Assembly (NCBI GenBank): GCA_035527975.1
Contig: DATKZM010000021.1
Coordinates: 1-64,000 of the forward strand
DNA from: DATKZM01 sp035527975
Lineage (GTDB): Bacteria; Pseudomonadota; Alphaproteobacteria; JAPULJ01
Reading direction: 5' to 3'
DNA length: 64,000 nt
Every line of letters starts with the position of its first letter. Positions within the stretch are counted from its first letter, which is position 1. Under the pieces are notes generated by a model that had not been told where the DNA came from, searched no databases, and saw only the letters and a list, made by a program, of their open reading frames with translations. Positions 45,147 through 52,987 of the stretch are shown here, one piece after another. Position numbers and translations under genes: made by a program.

Positions 45147-45161
45147 GTCCCAAATTGGGAC
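45147..45161. promoter_or_regulatory. Perfect palindrome upstream of the membrane-protein pair
   Basis: GTCCCAA-A-TTGGGAC, 7-bp arms around one base, 65-79 bp before the start at 45226. It could be an operator or a short RNA hairpin. Confidence 0.4.
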
Positions 45162-45225
45162 TTGGTCAACGGCGGGATGGCGCTGAAGCGTATACCGGCG
45201 AATTGAACTGGAAGGGGAATTCCAC

Positions 45226-45834
45226 ATGAATGCCAGTATGGTGCGCTTTGGCGGCATCGCGATCTTCGTTACGTTGTTGCTGCAAATACTCGGCCGCATC
45301 GCGATCGGTGGCGGCATTGGGGGCCGCATCATCGGCCTGGTCGCGGCACTGCTTTTGATCTTCGGCTTTTGGGCAACCAAGGGTTACTTCAACTCCAAGA
45401 GTTATTCCAAGGCAGATATGCCGATCCTTGTGCTGATCGGCACGACAATTATCACGACCATCCTCAGCGTGTTTGGCGTGGGTGGCGGCCTTGGTGGCGG
45501 GATGAGCAGCATGGGCGCCGGTGGTCTCCAGATATTGGGGATCATCGCCTTGGTGATCACATTGATCATGTTCCTCTCATGGCTGTGGTTCGGCCTCACC
45601 ACGATGGGCTTCGGCGCGACCGGCGGCGGCATCTGGAAAGCGATCGGCATTCTCTATGTGATTGCGATGGCCGGTATGGCGCTGGGGATTCTGTTCGTTA
45701 TCCTTGCCGCCGTGGCCAAATCAGGTGGCCTGATTGCGGTCGGGGGCATACTGGCCTTGGTCGGTGGTTTGGTGTTGCTGGCGGCCTTGATCGTCCACGG
45801 CATCGGCCTGATCCAAGGCGCCGGCAAAATGTAG
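45226..45834 (+). CDS. Glycine-rich membrane protein of unknown family (paralog 1)
   Basis: 202 residues with about five hydrophobic segments. Features shared with the next gene: VRFGGIAIF at the start, TKGYFN near 48, GGGIWKAIGILY near 140, and IVHGIGLIQGAGK at the end. The loop around 80-100 is Gly/Met-rich. I do not recognise a family. AAGGGGAA precedes the ATG. A perfect palindrome lies 65 bp upstream. The pair sits in an otherwise transport- and stress-related region, but no function can be assigned. Confidence 0.7.
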   Translation: MNASMVRFGGIAIFVTLLLQILGRIAIGGGIGGRIIGLVAALLLIFGFWATKGYFNSKSYSKADMPILVLIGTTIITTILSVFGVGGGLGGGMSSMGAGGLQILGIIALVITLIMFLSWLWFGLTTMGFGATGGGIWKAIGILYVIAMAGMALGILFVILAAVAKSGGLIAVGGILALVGGLVLLAALIVHGIGLIQGAGKM

Positions 45835-45846
45835 CGACGCCGTCCG

Positions 45847-45866
45847 CGGGACCTTTCAGGGTCCCG
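45847..45866 (+). terminator. Hairpin after paralog 1
   Basis: CGGGACC (45847-45853) and GGTCCCG (45860-45866) form a perfect 7-bp stem with a six-base loop 13 bp after the stop codon. No T-run follows, so it may attenuate or stabilise rather than terminate. Confidence 0.4.
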
Positions 45867-45891
45867 ATGGTCAGAATGAAATAACGACGGT

Positions 45892-45918
45892 CCCCGGAGG
45901 CGATTGCGCATTCCGGGG
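45892..45918 (+). terminator. Second hairpin between the paralogs
   Basis: CCCCGGA (45892-45898) pairs with TCCGGGG (45912-45918) and is followed by the T-rich GCTATTGTTATG. It may partly separate the two paralogous genes. Confidence 0.35.
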
Positions 45919-45966
45919 GCTATTGTTATGCCGGGCCCAGGTCGCCATCGAAGGAGACATGCAACC

Positions 45967-45984
45967 ATGAGCAAATTGTCATGA
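45967..45984 (+). CDS. Five-codon leader peptide overlapping the next start
   Basis: ATG AGC AAA TTG TCA TGA encodes MSKLS. It has an AAGGAG ribosome binding site (45951-45956) at good spacing. Its stop overlaps the ATG at 45981 of paralog 2 as ATGA. Paralog 2 itself has no well-placed ribosome binding site, so this mini-frame could supply ribosomes by coupling. Confidence 0.4.
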   Translation: MSKLS

Positions 45985-46721
45985 GCCCCGGTACCGTTCG
46001 CTGGGGCGGGATCATGGTGTTCATCGGGATCGCCCTCGTCTTCCTCATTCCCATCGGTTTCGTTGCCGTCATCGGGCTTGACCGCATGGCGCCCAATGCG
46101 CGCGGCATCGGATCGATGGGCGGCCAGATGCAGATCATGTCGGTGGTAATGAATGTCGCGATGGCGGCCGTCATCGGCTTCGTGTTCTTCACGACGAAGG
46201 GCTATTTCAATGCCCTCGGCTACCACCGCGCCGATATTGCGATCTATCTGATCATCGGCGTTCAGGTGCTTTCGGCAGTGTTCGGCGCGGTCACGAATAC
46301 CTCGGCCGGTCTCAGCGGGATCATGCAGGCCGGCGGGCTTGGGGCCATGGGTGTCCTCGGGGTCGTGGTGCTTATCACGACGCTGGCTGTGCTTGTGGCC
46401 ATGCTGATCTTTTCGATCTTTTGCATCAGCTTCGGCAATATCGGCGGTGGCCTCTGGAAGGCGATCGGCATCCTCTACCTGATCGGCCTGATCGGGATCA
46501 TCATCGGGGTGATCATCATCGCCGCAAGCGCTGGCATGGCGCTTGGCTCAGGCTCCGGGTCGGGTGCCGCGGGCATGGCGGGCGCGGCCGTCATGGCGAC
46601 GGTGCTGATCATCATTGGGTTTCTGTGTTATGCGGCGGCGATCATCTGCCACGGCATCGGGCTGATCCTCGCCGCCGGGCGCCTGGAACGCGAGTCCAAT
46701 CCGGTGGAGGTTTTCGACTAG
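45981..46721 (+). CDS. Glycine-rich membrane protein of unknown family (paralog 2)
   Basis: 246 residues with six or more hydrophobic segments. It aligns with the previous gene along its length: VRWGGIMVF/VRFGGIAIF at the same distance from Met, TTKGYFNALGYHRADI/ATKGYFNSKSYSKADM, GGGLWKAIGILYLIG/GGGIWKAIGILYVIA, and ICHGIGLILAAGR/IVHGIGLIQGAGK. It has an extra Gly/Ser/Ala-rich segment near 190-205. The alignment supports the ATG at 45981 although the nearest good ribosome binding site serves a five-codon frame just upstream. Function unknown. Confidence 0.7.
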   Translation: MSPGTVRWGGIMVFIGIALVFLIPIGFVAVIGLDRMAPNARGIGSMGGQMQIMSVVMNVAMAAVIGFVFFTTKGYFNALGYHRADIAIYLIIGVQVLSAVFGAVTNTSAGLSGIMQAGGLGAMGVLGVVVLITTLAVLVAMLIFSIFCISFGNIGGGLWKAIGILYLIGLIGIIIGVIIIAASAGMALGSGSGSGAAGMAGAAVMATVLIIIGFLCYAAAIICHGIGLILAAGRLERESNPVEVFD

Positions 46722-46767
46722 AGCATTTTCAACCTGCGTGGAACCGGGACCGGCCAGCTCCCCCGCC

Positions 46768-47562
46768 CTATATTTCGTCGGGCCAATCGAGCGCTGCCAG
46801 CGCCTGCGCATGGCACCGCGCGTCGCCCGCCGCGGCGATGCGCCCGTCCGATGAGAGGTCGAGCGGCCGGCCGCCCCAGTCGGTAACGATGCCGCCCGCG
46901 CCTTCGATAACCGGCCGGAGCGCCGCAAAATCCCAGGTCTTGAGCGCGGCCTCGATGACGAGATCGACGAAGCCGGTTGCCAGCATCGCATAGCCATAGC
47001 AGTCGGGAACCCGGCGGAAGGCGCCCGCCGCCGCCCGCACCCGGTTGAAGGCTTCGAGTTCGCCGGCGCCGGCCAGAAACTCCTCTCCGGTCGTCGATAG
47101 CGTCGCCGATCGCAACTCCGCGCAGTCGCGCGCGCACACCGGCGCGCCGTTCAGCGTGGTCGCGGCGCCTGCGATCCCGACCCAGCGCTCGCGGGTCATC
47201 GGCTGGTCGATTACGCCGACGACCGGCACGCCGTCCACCGCGAGCGCGATCAATGTTCCGAAAAGCGGCACCCCGGTCACGAACGACCGCGTGCCGTCGA
47301 TCGGGTCGAGCACCCAAAGCCGGGCGGCCTCGGCGCGGTCCTGCCCGTGCTCCTCGCCGACAATCCCGTCATTGGGATAATGTTCCTCGATGAGCGCTCG
47401 CATCGCCGCCTCCGTCTCGCGGTCGGCGCGCGTCACCGGGCTTGCATCGGCCTTGGTCTCGACCGGCAAGGCCTGGCGGAAATACTGCCGCGCCACGGCG
47501 CCCCCCGCATCGGCGAGCCGGCCCGCAAACGCCGCCGCCTCGTTGAGCTCCGCTTCGGTCAT
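46768..47562 (-). CDS. Inositol monophosphatase-family phosphatase (histidinol phosphatase type)
   Basis: 264 residues. Metal-binding motifs of the IMPase superfamily: IVGEEHG near 75, WVLDPIDGTRSFVTG near 90-105, and KTWDFAALRPVIEGAGGIVTDWGG near 215-235. Alphaproteobacterial members in this size class include histidinol-phosphate phosphatase HisN. Inositol or fructose bisphosphates are alternatives. It ends 46 bp past the end of the membrane pair in convergent orientation and starts 29 bp downstream of the di-haem cytochrome stop. Confidence 0.88.
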   Translation of the reverse strand: MTEAELNEAAAFAGRLADAGGAVARQYFRQALPVETKADASPVTRADRETEAAMRALIEEHYPNDGIVGEEHGQDRAEAARLWVLDPIDGTRSFVTGVPLFGTLIALAVDGVPVVGVIDQPMTRERWVGIAGAATTLNGAPVCARDCAELRSATLSTTGEEFLAGAGELEAFNRVRAAAGAFRRVPDCYGYAMLATGFVDLVIEAALKTWDFAALRPVIEGAGGIVTDWGGRPLDLSSDGRIAAAGDARCHAQALAALDWPDEI

Positions 47563-47591
47563 TGCTGCGTCCTGGGGCGCCGGCCGAGGCG

Positions 47592-48689
47592 CTATTTGGC
47601 CGGCAACGGCGGCGGGCTTTGGTGAAGCGTGCGCAGATAGGCGACCAGATCCGCGCGGTCCTTTGGGCTCGGCACGCGCAGCACCATCTTGGTGCCCTTC
47701 ACGAACACCTTGGGGTTCTCCAAAAAGGCGAGCAGATCACGATAGCTCCACTTGCCATCCTTGGCCTTCATTGCGCTGGAGAACCTGTAGCCCGCGACCG
47801 CGCCACGCTCACGCAATACGACCCCGTAAAGATTGGGTCCGACCTTGTGTCCCGCGCCTTTCTGAAAGGAATGGCAGGCCCGGCATTTGCGCTTCGCCAG
47901 CACGCCGCCGCGCGCGGCGTCGGCGGCCGCCAACAGCGCGCCCGCGGAGGCGGTCTGCGCCGGGGGCTTCTCTGCTTCTACTTTCTTCTCCTGCGGCTTT
48001 TTCTCGTCCGGCTTCTTTTCCTCCGGCTGCTTCACTTCTGGTTTCTGGGCCGCTTCCTTTTTCTCGTCGGGCGTCTTTGCCGCCGGCTTTTTCTCGTCGG
48101 GCGTCTTTGCCGCCGGCTTTTTCTCTGCGGGCTTGGGCGCAGGCAGGGGCAGCGGGCTATCGGAGAGCGTGCGCAGGAAGAAGAGGAGGTTGGCGCGATC
48201 GCTCGCCTTGGGCAGCTTGAATGACATCTTGGTGCCCTTCACCGCGGCGTTCGGATTTCTGAGATAAGCATAGAGGGCTTCGTAGCTCCACTTGCCGCCA
48301 GCCGCCTTCATCCCTGCGGAGTAGCCGAAGCCGGGATGAGCGCCGCGATCGCGCCCCAACACGGCGTAAAGATTGGGTCCGAGCTTGTTCGGGCCGCCCT
48401 TCTCCAAGGTGTGGCATTGAACGCAGCGCCGGGCGAGCTTTTTGCCGGTCTCCAGATCGGCGGAGGCGAGGAGCCGGGCTACCGGCGGGTCCGCCACTAC
48501 CTCGGGCGCTTTGCCCGCACCGCCGGCGCTGTTGCCGCCATGGCCGGCATCGGCGACAAGGCCAGTGCCGTGCGCCGGACCATGGCCGCCCACCGGCACC
48601 AGAATATTTCCGGCGAAGCTGACGACCATCGCAACCAGCGCGGTAATCAATACTGCGCCCAAAATTCTGGTAAGTAGCATTGCGTTCAT
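47592..48689 (-). CDS. Di-haem c-type cytochrome with Lys/Glu/Pro-rich linker
   Basis: 365 residues from the ATG at 48689. One N-terminal hydrophobic segment (about 8-33) anchors or exports it. Two class I cytochrome domains of about 100 residues: C89-V-Q-C92-H93 and C269-R-A-C272-H273, both of the cytochrome c2/CycM type (NLYAVLGRDRG, NLYGVVLRERG). Between them, residues about 180-250 are a low-complexity linker of repeats such as KKPAAKTPDE. The gene contains a perfect 30-bp tandem duplication in the linker. It lies divergent from kdsB, as cycM does in other alphaproteobacteria, where it is single-haem. Confidence 0.88.
   Translation of the reverse strand: MNAMLLTRILGAVLITALVAMVVSFAGNILVPVGGHGPAHGTGLVADAGHGGNSAGGAGKAPEVVADPPVARLLASADLETGKKLARRCVQCHTLEKGGPNKLGPNLYAVLGRDRGAHPGFGYSAGMKAAGGKWSYEALYAYLRNPNAAVKGTKMSFKLPKASDRANLLFFLRTLSDSPLPLPAPKPAEKKPAAKTPDEKKPAAKTPDEKKEAAQKPEVKQPEEKKPDEKKPQEKKVEAEKPPAQTASAGALLAAADAARGGVLAKRKCRACHSFQKGAGHKVGPNLYGVVLRERGAVAGYRFSSAMKAKDGKWSYRDLLAFLENPKVFVKGTKMVLRVPSPKDRADLVAYLRTLHQSPPPLPAK
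48061..48120. repeat. Perfect 30-bp tandem duplication inside the cytochrome linker
   Basis: 48061-48090 and 48091-48120 are identical. The unit keeps the reading frame and encodes one copy of a 10-residue repeat of the type KPAAKTPDEK. A partial third unit follows at 48121. It is probably variable in length between strains. Confidence 0.9.
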
Positions 48690-48874
48690 GAACTGTTTCT
48701 CGCCGACATCAAACCTAACAGTGGGAAACGGCCAGCTCGCCGAGGCGGATCGGCTAAAGTTTATAGGGGGCGGGCCGGGGCCCGTCACCCCCCGGGATCA
48801 AACGCCGCTTTATGTCCGATCCCGCGGTAGAATGCCACAGCGCATCGGCGCGCCAAACGAGGCACAGAGCGAAT

Positions 48875-49642
48875 ATGGGACCACCCTCGACATCACCGCT
48901 GAAAGCGTCGGCAAAGCTGCACCCGATCGTCGTCATTCCCGCGCGTCTGGCCGCAACACGGCTGCCCGGCAAACCGCTCATGGATATCGCGGGCAAGCCG
49001 ATGATCGTGCATGTGCTGGAACGCGCGCGCGCCGCAAAGCTGGGGCCCGTCGTGGTGGCCTGCCCCGATACCGAAATCGCGGCAGCCGTCGAGGCGGCCG
49101 GTGGCCGCGCGGTAATGACCAGGCCCGATCATCCGTCCGGCTCGGACCGCGTGCTCGAAGCGGTCGAGAGCGTCGATCCGGCCGGCACGCATGACGTCGT
49201 GATCAATCTGCAAGGCGATCTGCCGACAATCGCGCCTGCGGTGATCGCGGCCGTGCTTCAGCCCCTGGCCGATCCGGCCGTCGATATTGCCACCCTGGTC
49301 GCGCGCATTACCGATCCGGCCGAGCGCGACGATCCCAATGTGGTCAAGGCCGTGCTCGATTTCGGTCAAGCCCGTACCGCGCGGGCGCTCTATTTCTCGC
49401 GTAGCCCGGTGCCGGGCGGCGAGGGACCGCTCTATCATCATATCGGAATATACGCTTTTCGAAGGCCGGCGTTGGCTCGCTTCGTCGCCCTGCCGCCGTC
49501 GGGACTGGAACGGCGCGAACGGCTGGAACAGCTCCGCGCCCTGGAGGCCGGCATGCGCATCGATGCCGCCCTCGTCGACGCCGTGCCGTTGGGGGTCGAT
49601 ACCGAGGCGGATCTGGCCAGAGCCCAAGATTTATTGGCCTGA
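48875..49642 (+). CDS. kdsB: CMP-KDO synthetase (3-deoxy-manno-octulosonate cytidylyltransferase)
   Basis: 255 residues from the ATG at 48875. KdsB motifs: VIPARLAATRLPGKPLMDIAGKPMI at the N terminus (nucleotide loop with Arg and Lys), NLQGDLPTI near 100 (metal Asp), and HHIGIYAFRRPAL near 190 (KDO-binding). It activates KDO for lipid A-core assembly, so the cell makes lipopolysaccharide. It is followed at a distance of 73 bp by the pheA-type gene. Confidence 0.95.
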   Translation: MGPPSTSPLKASAKLHPIVVIPARLAATRLPGKPLMDIAGKPMIVHVLERARAAKLGPVVVACPDTEIAAAVEAAGGRAVMTRPDHPSGSDRVLEAVESVDPAGTHDVVINLQGDLPTIAPAVIAAVLQPLADPAVDIATLVARITDPAERDDPNVVKAVLDFGQARTARALYFSRSPVPGGEGPLYHHIGIYAFRRPALARFVALPPSGLERRERLEQLRALEAGMRIDAALVDAVPLGVDTEADLARAQDLLA

Positions 49643-49673
49643 CAGAGTCGTTTTTATTGGATAATTCTCTTTT

Positions 49674-49690
49674 TATAGGCTAGGCCTATA
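49674..49690. promoter_or_regulatory. Inverted-repeat operator overlapping the -10 box of pheA
   Basis: TATAGGC-TAG-GCCTATA, perfect 7-bp arms with a 3-bp spacer. The last four bases are shared with a perfect TATAAT at 49687-49692. The start codon at 49716 is 24 bp past that box. It is a natural binding site for the XRE domain encoded just downstream. Confidence 0.6.
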
Positions 49691-49715
49691 ATTATTGAAC
49701 CGGCGGACGGGTATC

Positions 49716-50804
49716 ATGTCGCGCAAGATCGGCGAGCGGATACGGCGCGCCCGTAAAGGGACGTCGTTGTCACAGGCTGGGCTGGCCGAGGCGGTCGGCG
49801 TCACCCAGGCCACGGTCAGCGCCTGGGAGAGCGGCAGCCATGGGCCCAGCAACGAGCATTTCGAGGCGATCGCCCGCGCCTGCGCCCGCAGCCCGGGCTG
49901 GCTGGCCTTCGGTGATCGCGAGGCCGGGCCGGCGCGACGAGAGGAGATTTCGGCCATGAAACGCGACGCGCGTACCATCGCCTTCCAGGGTGTGCCCGGG
50001 GCTTACTCGCATCTGGCCTGCCGCATTGCCTTTCCCGATCTGGAACCGGTGGCGTGCCGGACCTTCGAGGACGCCTTCGCGGCGGTCGAGGAAGGGCGGG
50101 CCGATCTCGCCATGATCCCGATCGAAAACTCGCTCGGCGGGCGGGTCGCCGACATCCACCATCTGCTGCCGGACTCCTCGCTCTATATCGTCGACGAGCA
50201 TTTCCAGCCGGTCCAGCATCACCTGCTCGCGGTGCCCGGCGCCAAACTCGAAGGGCTGAAGTCCGTGCTCAGTCACGAGCAGGCGCTGGCGCAATGCCGC
50301 GGCCTCATTCGCGAACTCAAGCTCGATGCGGTGATCCGCGCCGATACCGCGGGCGCCGCCGCCGAGGTGGCCGAGAGCGGCAGGACAGACCAGGCCGCGA
50401 TCGCCTCGGAACTGGCGGCGGAAATCTACGGGCTGGCCTCGCTGCGGACGCGGATCGAGGACCGGCTGGGCAACACCACGCGCATGGTCGTCATGTCGCG
50501 CACCCGCGAGGAGCCCGATCCCAAGGGCGGCAACGCCATCACCAGCCTGGTCTTTCAGGTGCGCAGCGTGCCGGCGGCGCTTTACAAGGCGCTCGGCGGC
50601 TTCGCCACCAACGGCGTCAACATCACGCGGCTGGAGAGCTATATCAGCGAGGCCATGTCCGGGATCGCCCAGTTCTATATCGACATCGAGGGCCATCCCT
50701 CCGACAAGTCAGTCGACCACGCCTTCAACGAGCTGCATTTCTATTCGACGAAGATGAAGATCCTCGGCGTTTACAACGCGCACCCGTTCCGCAGCGAGGC
50801 TTAA
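49716..50804 (+). CDS. pheA: Prephenate dehydratase with an N-terminal XRE helix-turn-helix domain
   Basis: 362 residues from the ATG at 49716. Residues 4-62 are an XRE/Cro-type helix-turn-helix (LSQAGLAEAVGVTQATVSAWESG, then ACARSPGWLAFG). After a short linker comes a full prephenate dehydratase: TIAFQGVPGAYSHLACRIAF at 89, DLAMIPIENSLGGRV near 131 (catalytic region), then a C-terminal ACT domain (TSLVFQVRSVPAALYKALGGF, LESY) that binds phenylalanine. An internal ATG at 49959 (residue 82) with GAGGAG 8 bases upstream would give a 281-residue protein, the usual dehydratase length. So both a fused and a plain form may be made. It converts prephenate to phenylpyruvate. An operator-like repeat overlaps the promoter. 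Confidence 0.9.
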   Translation: MSRKIGERIRRARKGTSLSQAGLAEAVGVTQATVSAWESGSHGPSNEHFEAIARACARSPGWLAFGDREAGPARREEISAMKRDARTIAFQGVPGAYSHLACRIAFPDLEPVACRTFEDAFAAVEEGRADLAMIPIENSLGGRVADIHHLLPDSSLYIVDEHFQPVQHHLLAVPGAKLEGLKSVLSHEQALAQCRGLIRELKLDAVIRADTAGAAAEVAESGRTDQAAIASELAAEIYGLASLRTRIEDRLGNTTRMVVMSRTREEPDPKGGNAITSLVFQVRSVPAALYKALGGFATNGVNITRLESYISEAMSGIAQFYIDIEGHPSDKSVDHAFNELHFYSTKMKILGVYNAHPFRSEA

Positions 50805-50855
50805 CAGCCGGTCTGGATCAAGTCGGGACGGCTGTAGGTCGATCAAACTGTGACC

Positions 50856-51272
50856 TTAGGGAACCGACGGCAAAGGCGCGGCAACTTCGGCAGCTCGCCG
50901 ATGAAGGACGCGGTGAAAACGACGCGCCCACCTCGGACCGGTTATCGGCATAGAGCCCGAGTGTCGGACCCGAAAACGGAAACCCGGCACGATGCTGCCA
51001 TCCGGGCGGCGGCCCTTGGCGACGCGGTAATAGCCCCGGATACGATGATTGTCGGCGGCGAACCACTTGCGCGACTGGAAGCCTTTCTGGCCAGGTTTGT
51101 CGACCCGGGCCGGCCTAGTTCCAGGAAAGGCTTCGAGTAAAGAGTCCCTGATAATCTTATTCGCCTGGTCTTCGGTAACAGGATAGACCCGCAATTCGGA
51201 ACGCTTATCGCCTGCCGGCTCATTCGCGCATCCGGCGAGAGCAAGTAACGCAATCAGAAGCAAAATACGCAT
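50856..51272 (-). CDS. Small lipoprotein of unknown function
   Basis: 138 residues. Signal peptide with lipobox LALAGC (lipid-modified C15), so it is anchored in a membrane facing the periplasm. The mature part is basic, with RVYPVTEDQANKIIRDSLLEAFPG and a Gly-Tyr-Tyr-Arg segment near 80. The C-terminal part (about 105-138) looks less ordered. I do not recognise a family. GGGAGA precedes the ATG. Convergent with pheA. Confidence 0.65.
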   Translation of the reverse strand: MRILLLIALLALAGCANEPAGDKRSELRVYPVTEDQANKIIRDSLLEAFPGTRPARVDKPGQKGFQSRKWFAADNHRIRGYYRVAKGRRPDGSIVPGFRFRVRHSGSMPITGPRWARRFHRVLHRRAAEVAAPLPSVP

Positions 51273-51570
51273 TTACTAATCTCCCGGCGCTGCTTTCCCA
51301 TGTCGGCACGGCGAATTGCATCCTGTCCCCAGACCGCTGCGAAAATTCGCTACGCTGCACAAACGGCCAGCCGACAATCATTCTAAGAAGTTGAGCGCGC
51401 TCGACGCCATACAAGTGTATTTCATCAACATTCAGCGTGGGAGCCTATTTCGGCGAAGATGTTCGTTTAACCTCGCAAACTCCGCAGCAATCGATTGCCG
51501 GCTCGCGGCGGTAGTGCGCGGTCATCACCACAAAAGTGCAAACAAGCCACTGATAAGGGAGGTCTAAGCC

Positions 51571-52755
51571 ATGTTGAAAGCGTCCGCCGATACGGTCCTG
51601 CCGACGTCGATCATCGGCTCGCTGCCGCGGCCGAGCTGGTTCACCGAGAATCTCGGCCGCCGCTCGTTCCTGGAAGCCATGGTCGATGCGCGCTACCGCG
51701 AGCAATACGAGGATGTGGTCGCGGCGTATCTGAAGGCCCAGGAGATCGCCGGCATCGACATCTGCACCGACGGCGATGCGCATTACGACGAGCAGGTCGC
51801 GGGCTTCTCCTGGCAGAGCTATGCGCCCAACCGCATGGCCGGCTTCAGCACCGACACACCGCAGCCGAGCGAATACAAGGTCGGCGCGGCAGCCTATCCG
51901 CGCGGCCACATCCTGCACGACTTCCTGGAGTGCCGGGTGCTGCCGCGCATCGTCGGTCCCGTGGGGCCCGGCAATCTGCAATTCGCGGCGATGTGGCGCG
52001 CCGCCCAGCGGCTGACCGAAAAGCCGATCAAGTTCGGCACCATCACACCGGAGCTGCTCGCCGCCTCGGTCGCCGACGAGTACTACAAGGACCCGGTGGA
52101 GCGCACCATGGCGCTCAGCGACGCGCTCAACGCCGAGCTTCATGCGCTGGCCGATGCCGGCTGCCCGGTGATCCAGATGGAGGAGCCGCAGATCCACATG
52201 ACCCCGGTGCGCGGCGCGCTCTTCGGCAAGCTCGGCGCCAAGGAGTTGGTCGGCGTCTTCAACAACACCGTCAAGGGCCTGGCCGACAAGACCGAGGTTT
52301 GGTGCCATACCTGCTGGGGCAATCCCTCCCAGCAGCGCATTTTCAAGGAAGTGCAGAGCTACCAGCCGACGCTGGAAGCCCTGAACGACGTCGACGCCGA
52401 CGTGCTGACCTTCGAGACCTGCAGCTCCGGGCCGGGCGATCTCAAAGCCATCGGCGAGATCATCGCCGACAAGAAGATCGCGATCGGCGTGATCGACCAC
52501 CACACGCTGCAGGTCGAACGCCCCGACGAGGTCTCCGGGCTGATCCGCGAGGCGCTCAAATACATTCCCGCCGAACGGCTCGTCATCAGCTCCGATTGCG
52601 GCATGGGCCGCGAGGGCATGAGCCGGCGTCACGCCAACTACAAGATGGTGGCAATGGTGCAGGGCACGAACGAGGTGCGCGCCGAGCTAGGCCTGCCGCT
52701 CGCAGTTTGCCGCGCGGAGGAGCAGACCTATTCACTGGCGGCGCAGACGGCCTAA
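51571..52755 (+). CDS. MetE-like (methionine synthase C-terminal domain) protein, second type
   Basis: 394 residues. The barrel starts PTSIIGSLPRPSWF and has IQMEEPQIHM near 203, WCHTCWGN near 246 (His-x-x-Cys zinc ligands), FETCSSGPG near 280 (Glu) and ISSDCGMGREGMSRRHA near 335 (last Cys). These are the MetE zinc-ligand positions without the N-terminal domain. GGGAGG precedes the ATG. It differs in sequence from the MetE-like protein at 7782, so the two are not recent copies. It could be a core-type methyltransferase taking methyl groups from a corrinoid or folate protein. Confidence 0.82.
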   Translation: MLKASADTVLPTSIIGSLPRPSWFTENLGRRSFLEAMVDARYREQYEDVVAAYLKAQEIAGIDICTDGDAHYDEQVAGFSWQSYAPNRMAGFSTDTPQPSEYKVGAAAYPRGHILHDFLECRVLPRIVGPVGPGNLQFAAMWRAAQRLTEKPIKFGTITPELLAASVADEYYKDPVERTMALSDALNAELHALADAGCPVIQMEEPQIHMTPVRGALFGKLGAKELVGVFNNTVKGLADKTEVWCHTCWGNPSQQRIFKEVQSYQPTLEALNDVDADVLTFETCSSGPGDLKAIGEIIADKKIAIGVIDHHTLQVERPDEVSGLIREALKYIPAERLVISSDCGMGREGMSRRHANYKMVAMVQGTNEVRAELGLPLAVCRAEEQTYSLAAQTA

Positions 52756-52987
52756 TACCGCGGCCGCCCTTTCCCGCGCGACGCTGGCGACTTAATTCGC
52801 ATGTGATACGGCGACGCCAATACGGCGGCGCAAAGGGGTGGTGCGAGCTGTCCAAAGCTAGCACTATGGCGCCGGGACACGCGCGGCGACGGCCCGGGCA
52901 TGGGCGGCATGAGGCAGGCCAACCCCTTGCAACAGCCGGCGCGGTGATGCGCGTCAACGGACATACCAATCGGTGGGTGGGAGCGAC

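Noticed and set aside
44689..45186. 165-codon frame upstream of the membrane pair
   Set aside because: It overlaps the yejA signal region on the other strand, has no ribosome binding site and has no family resemblance.
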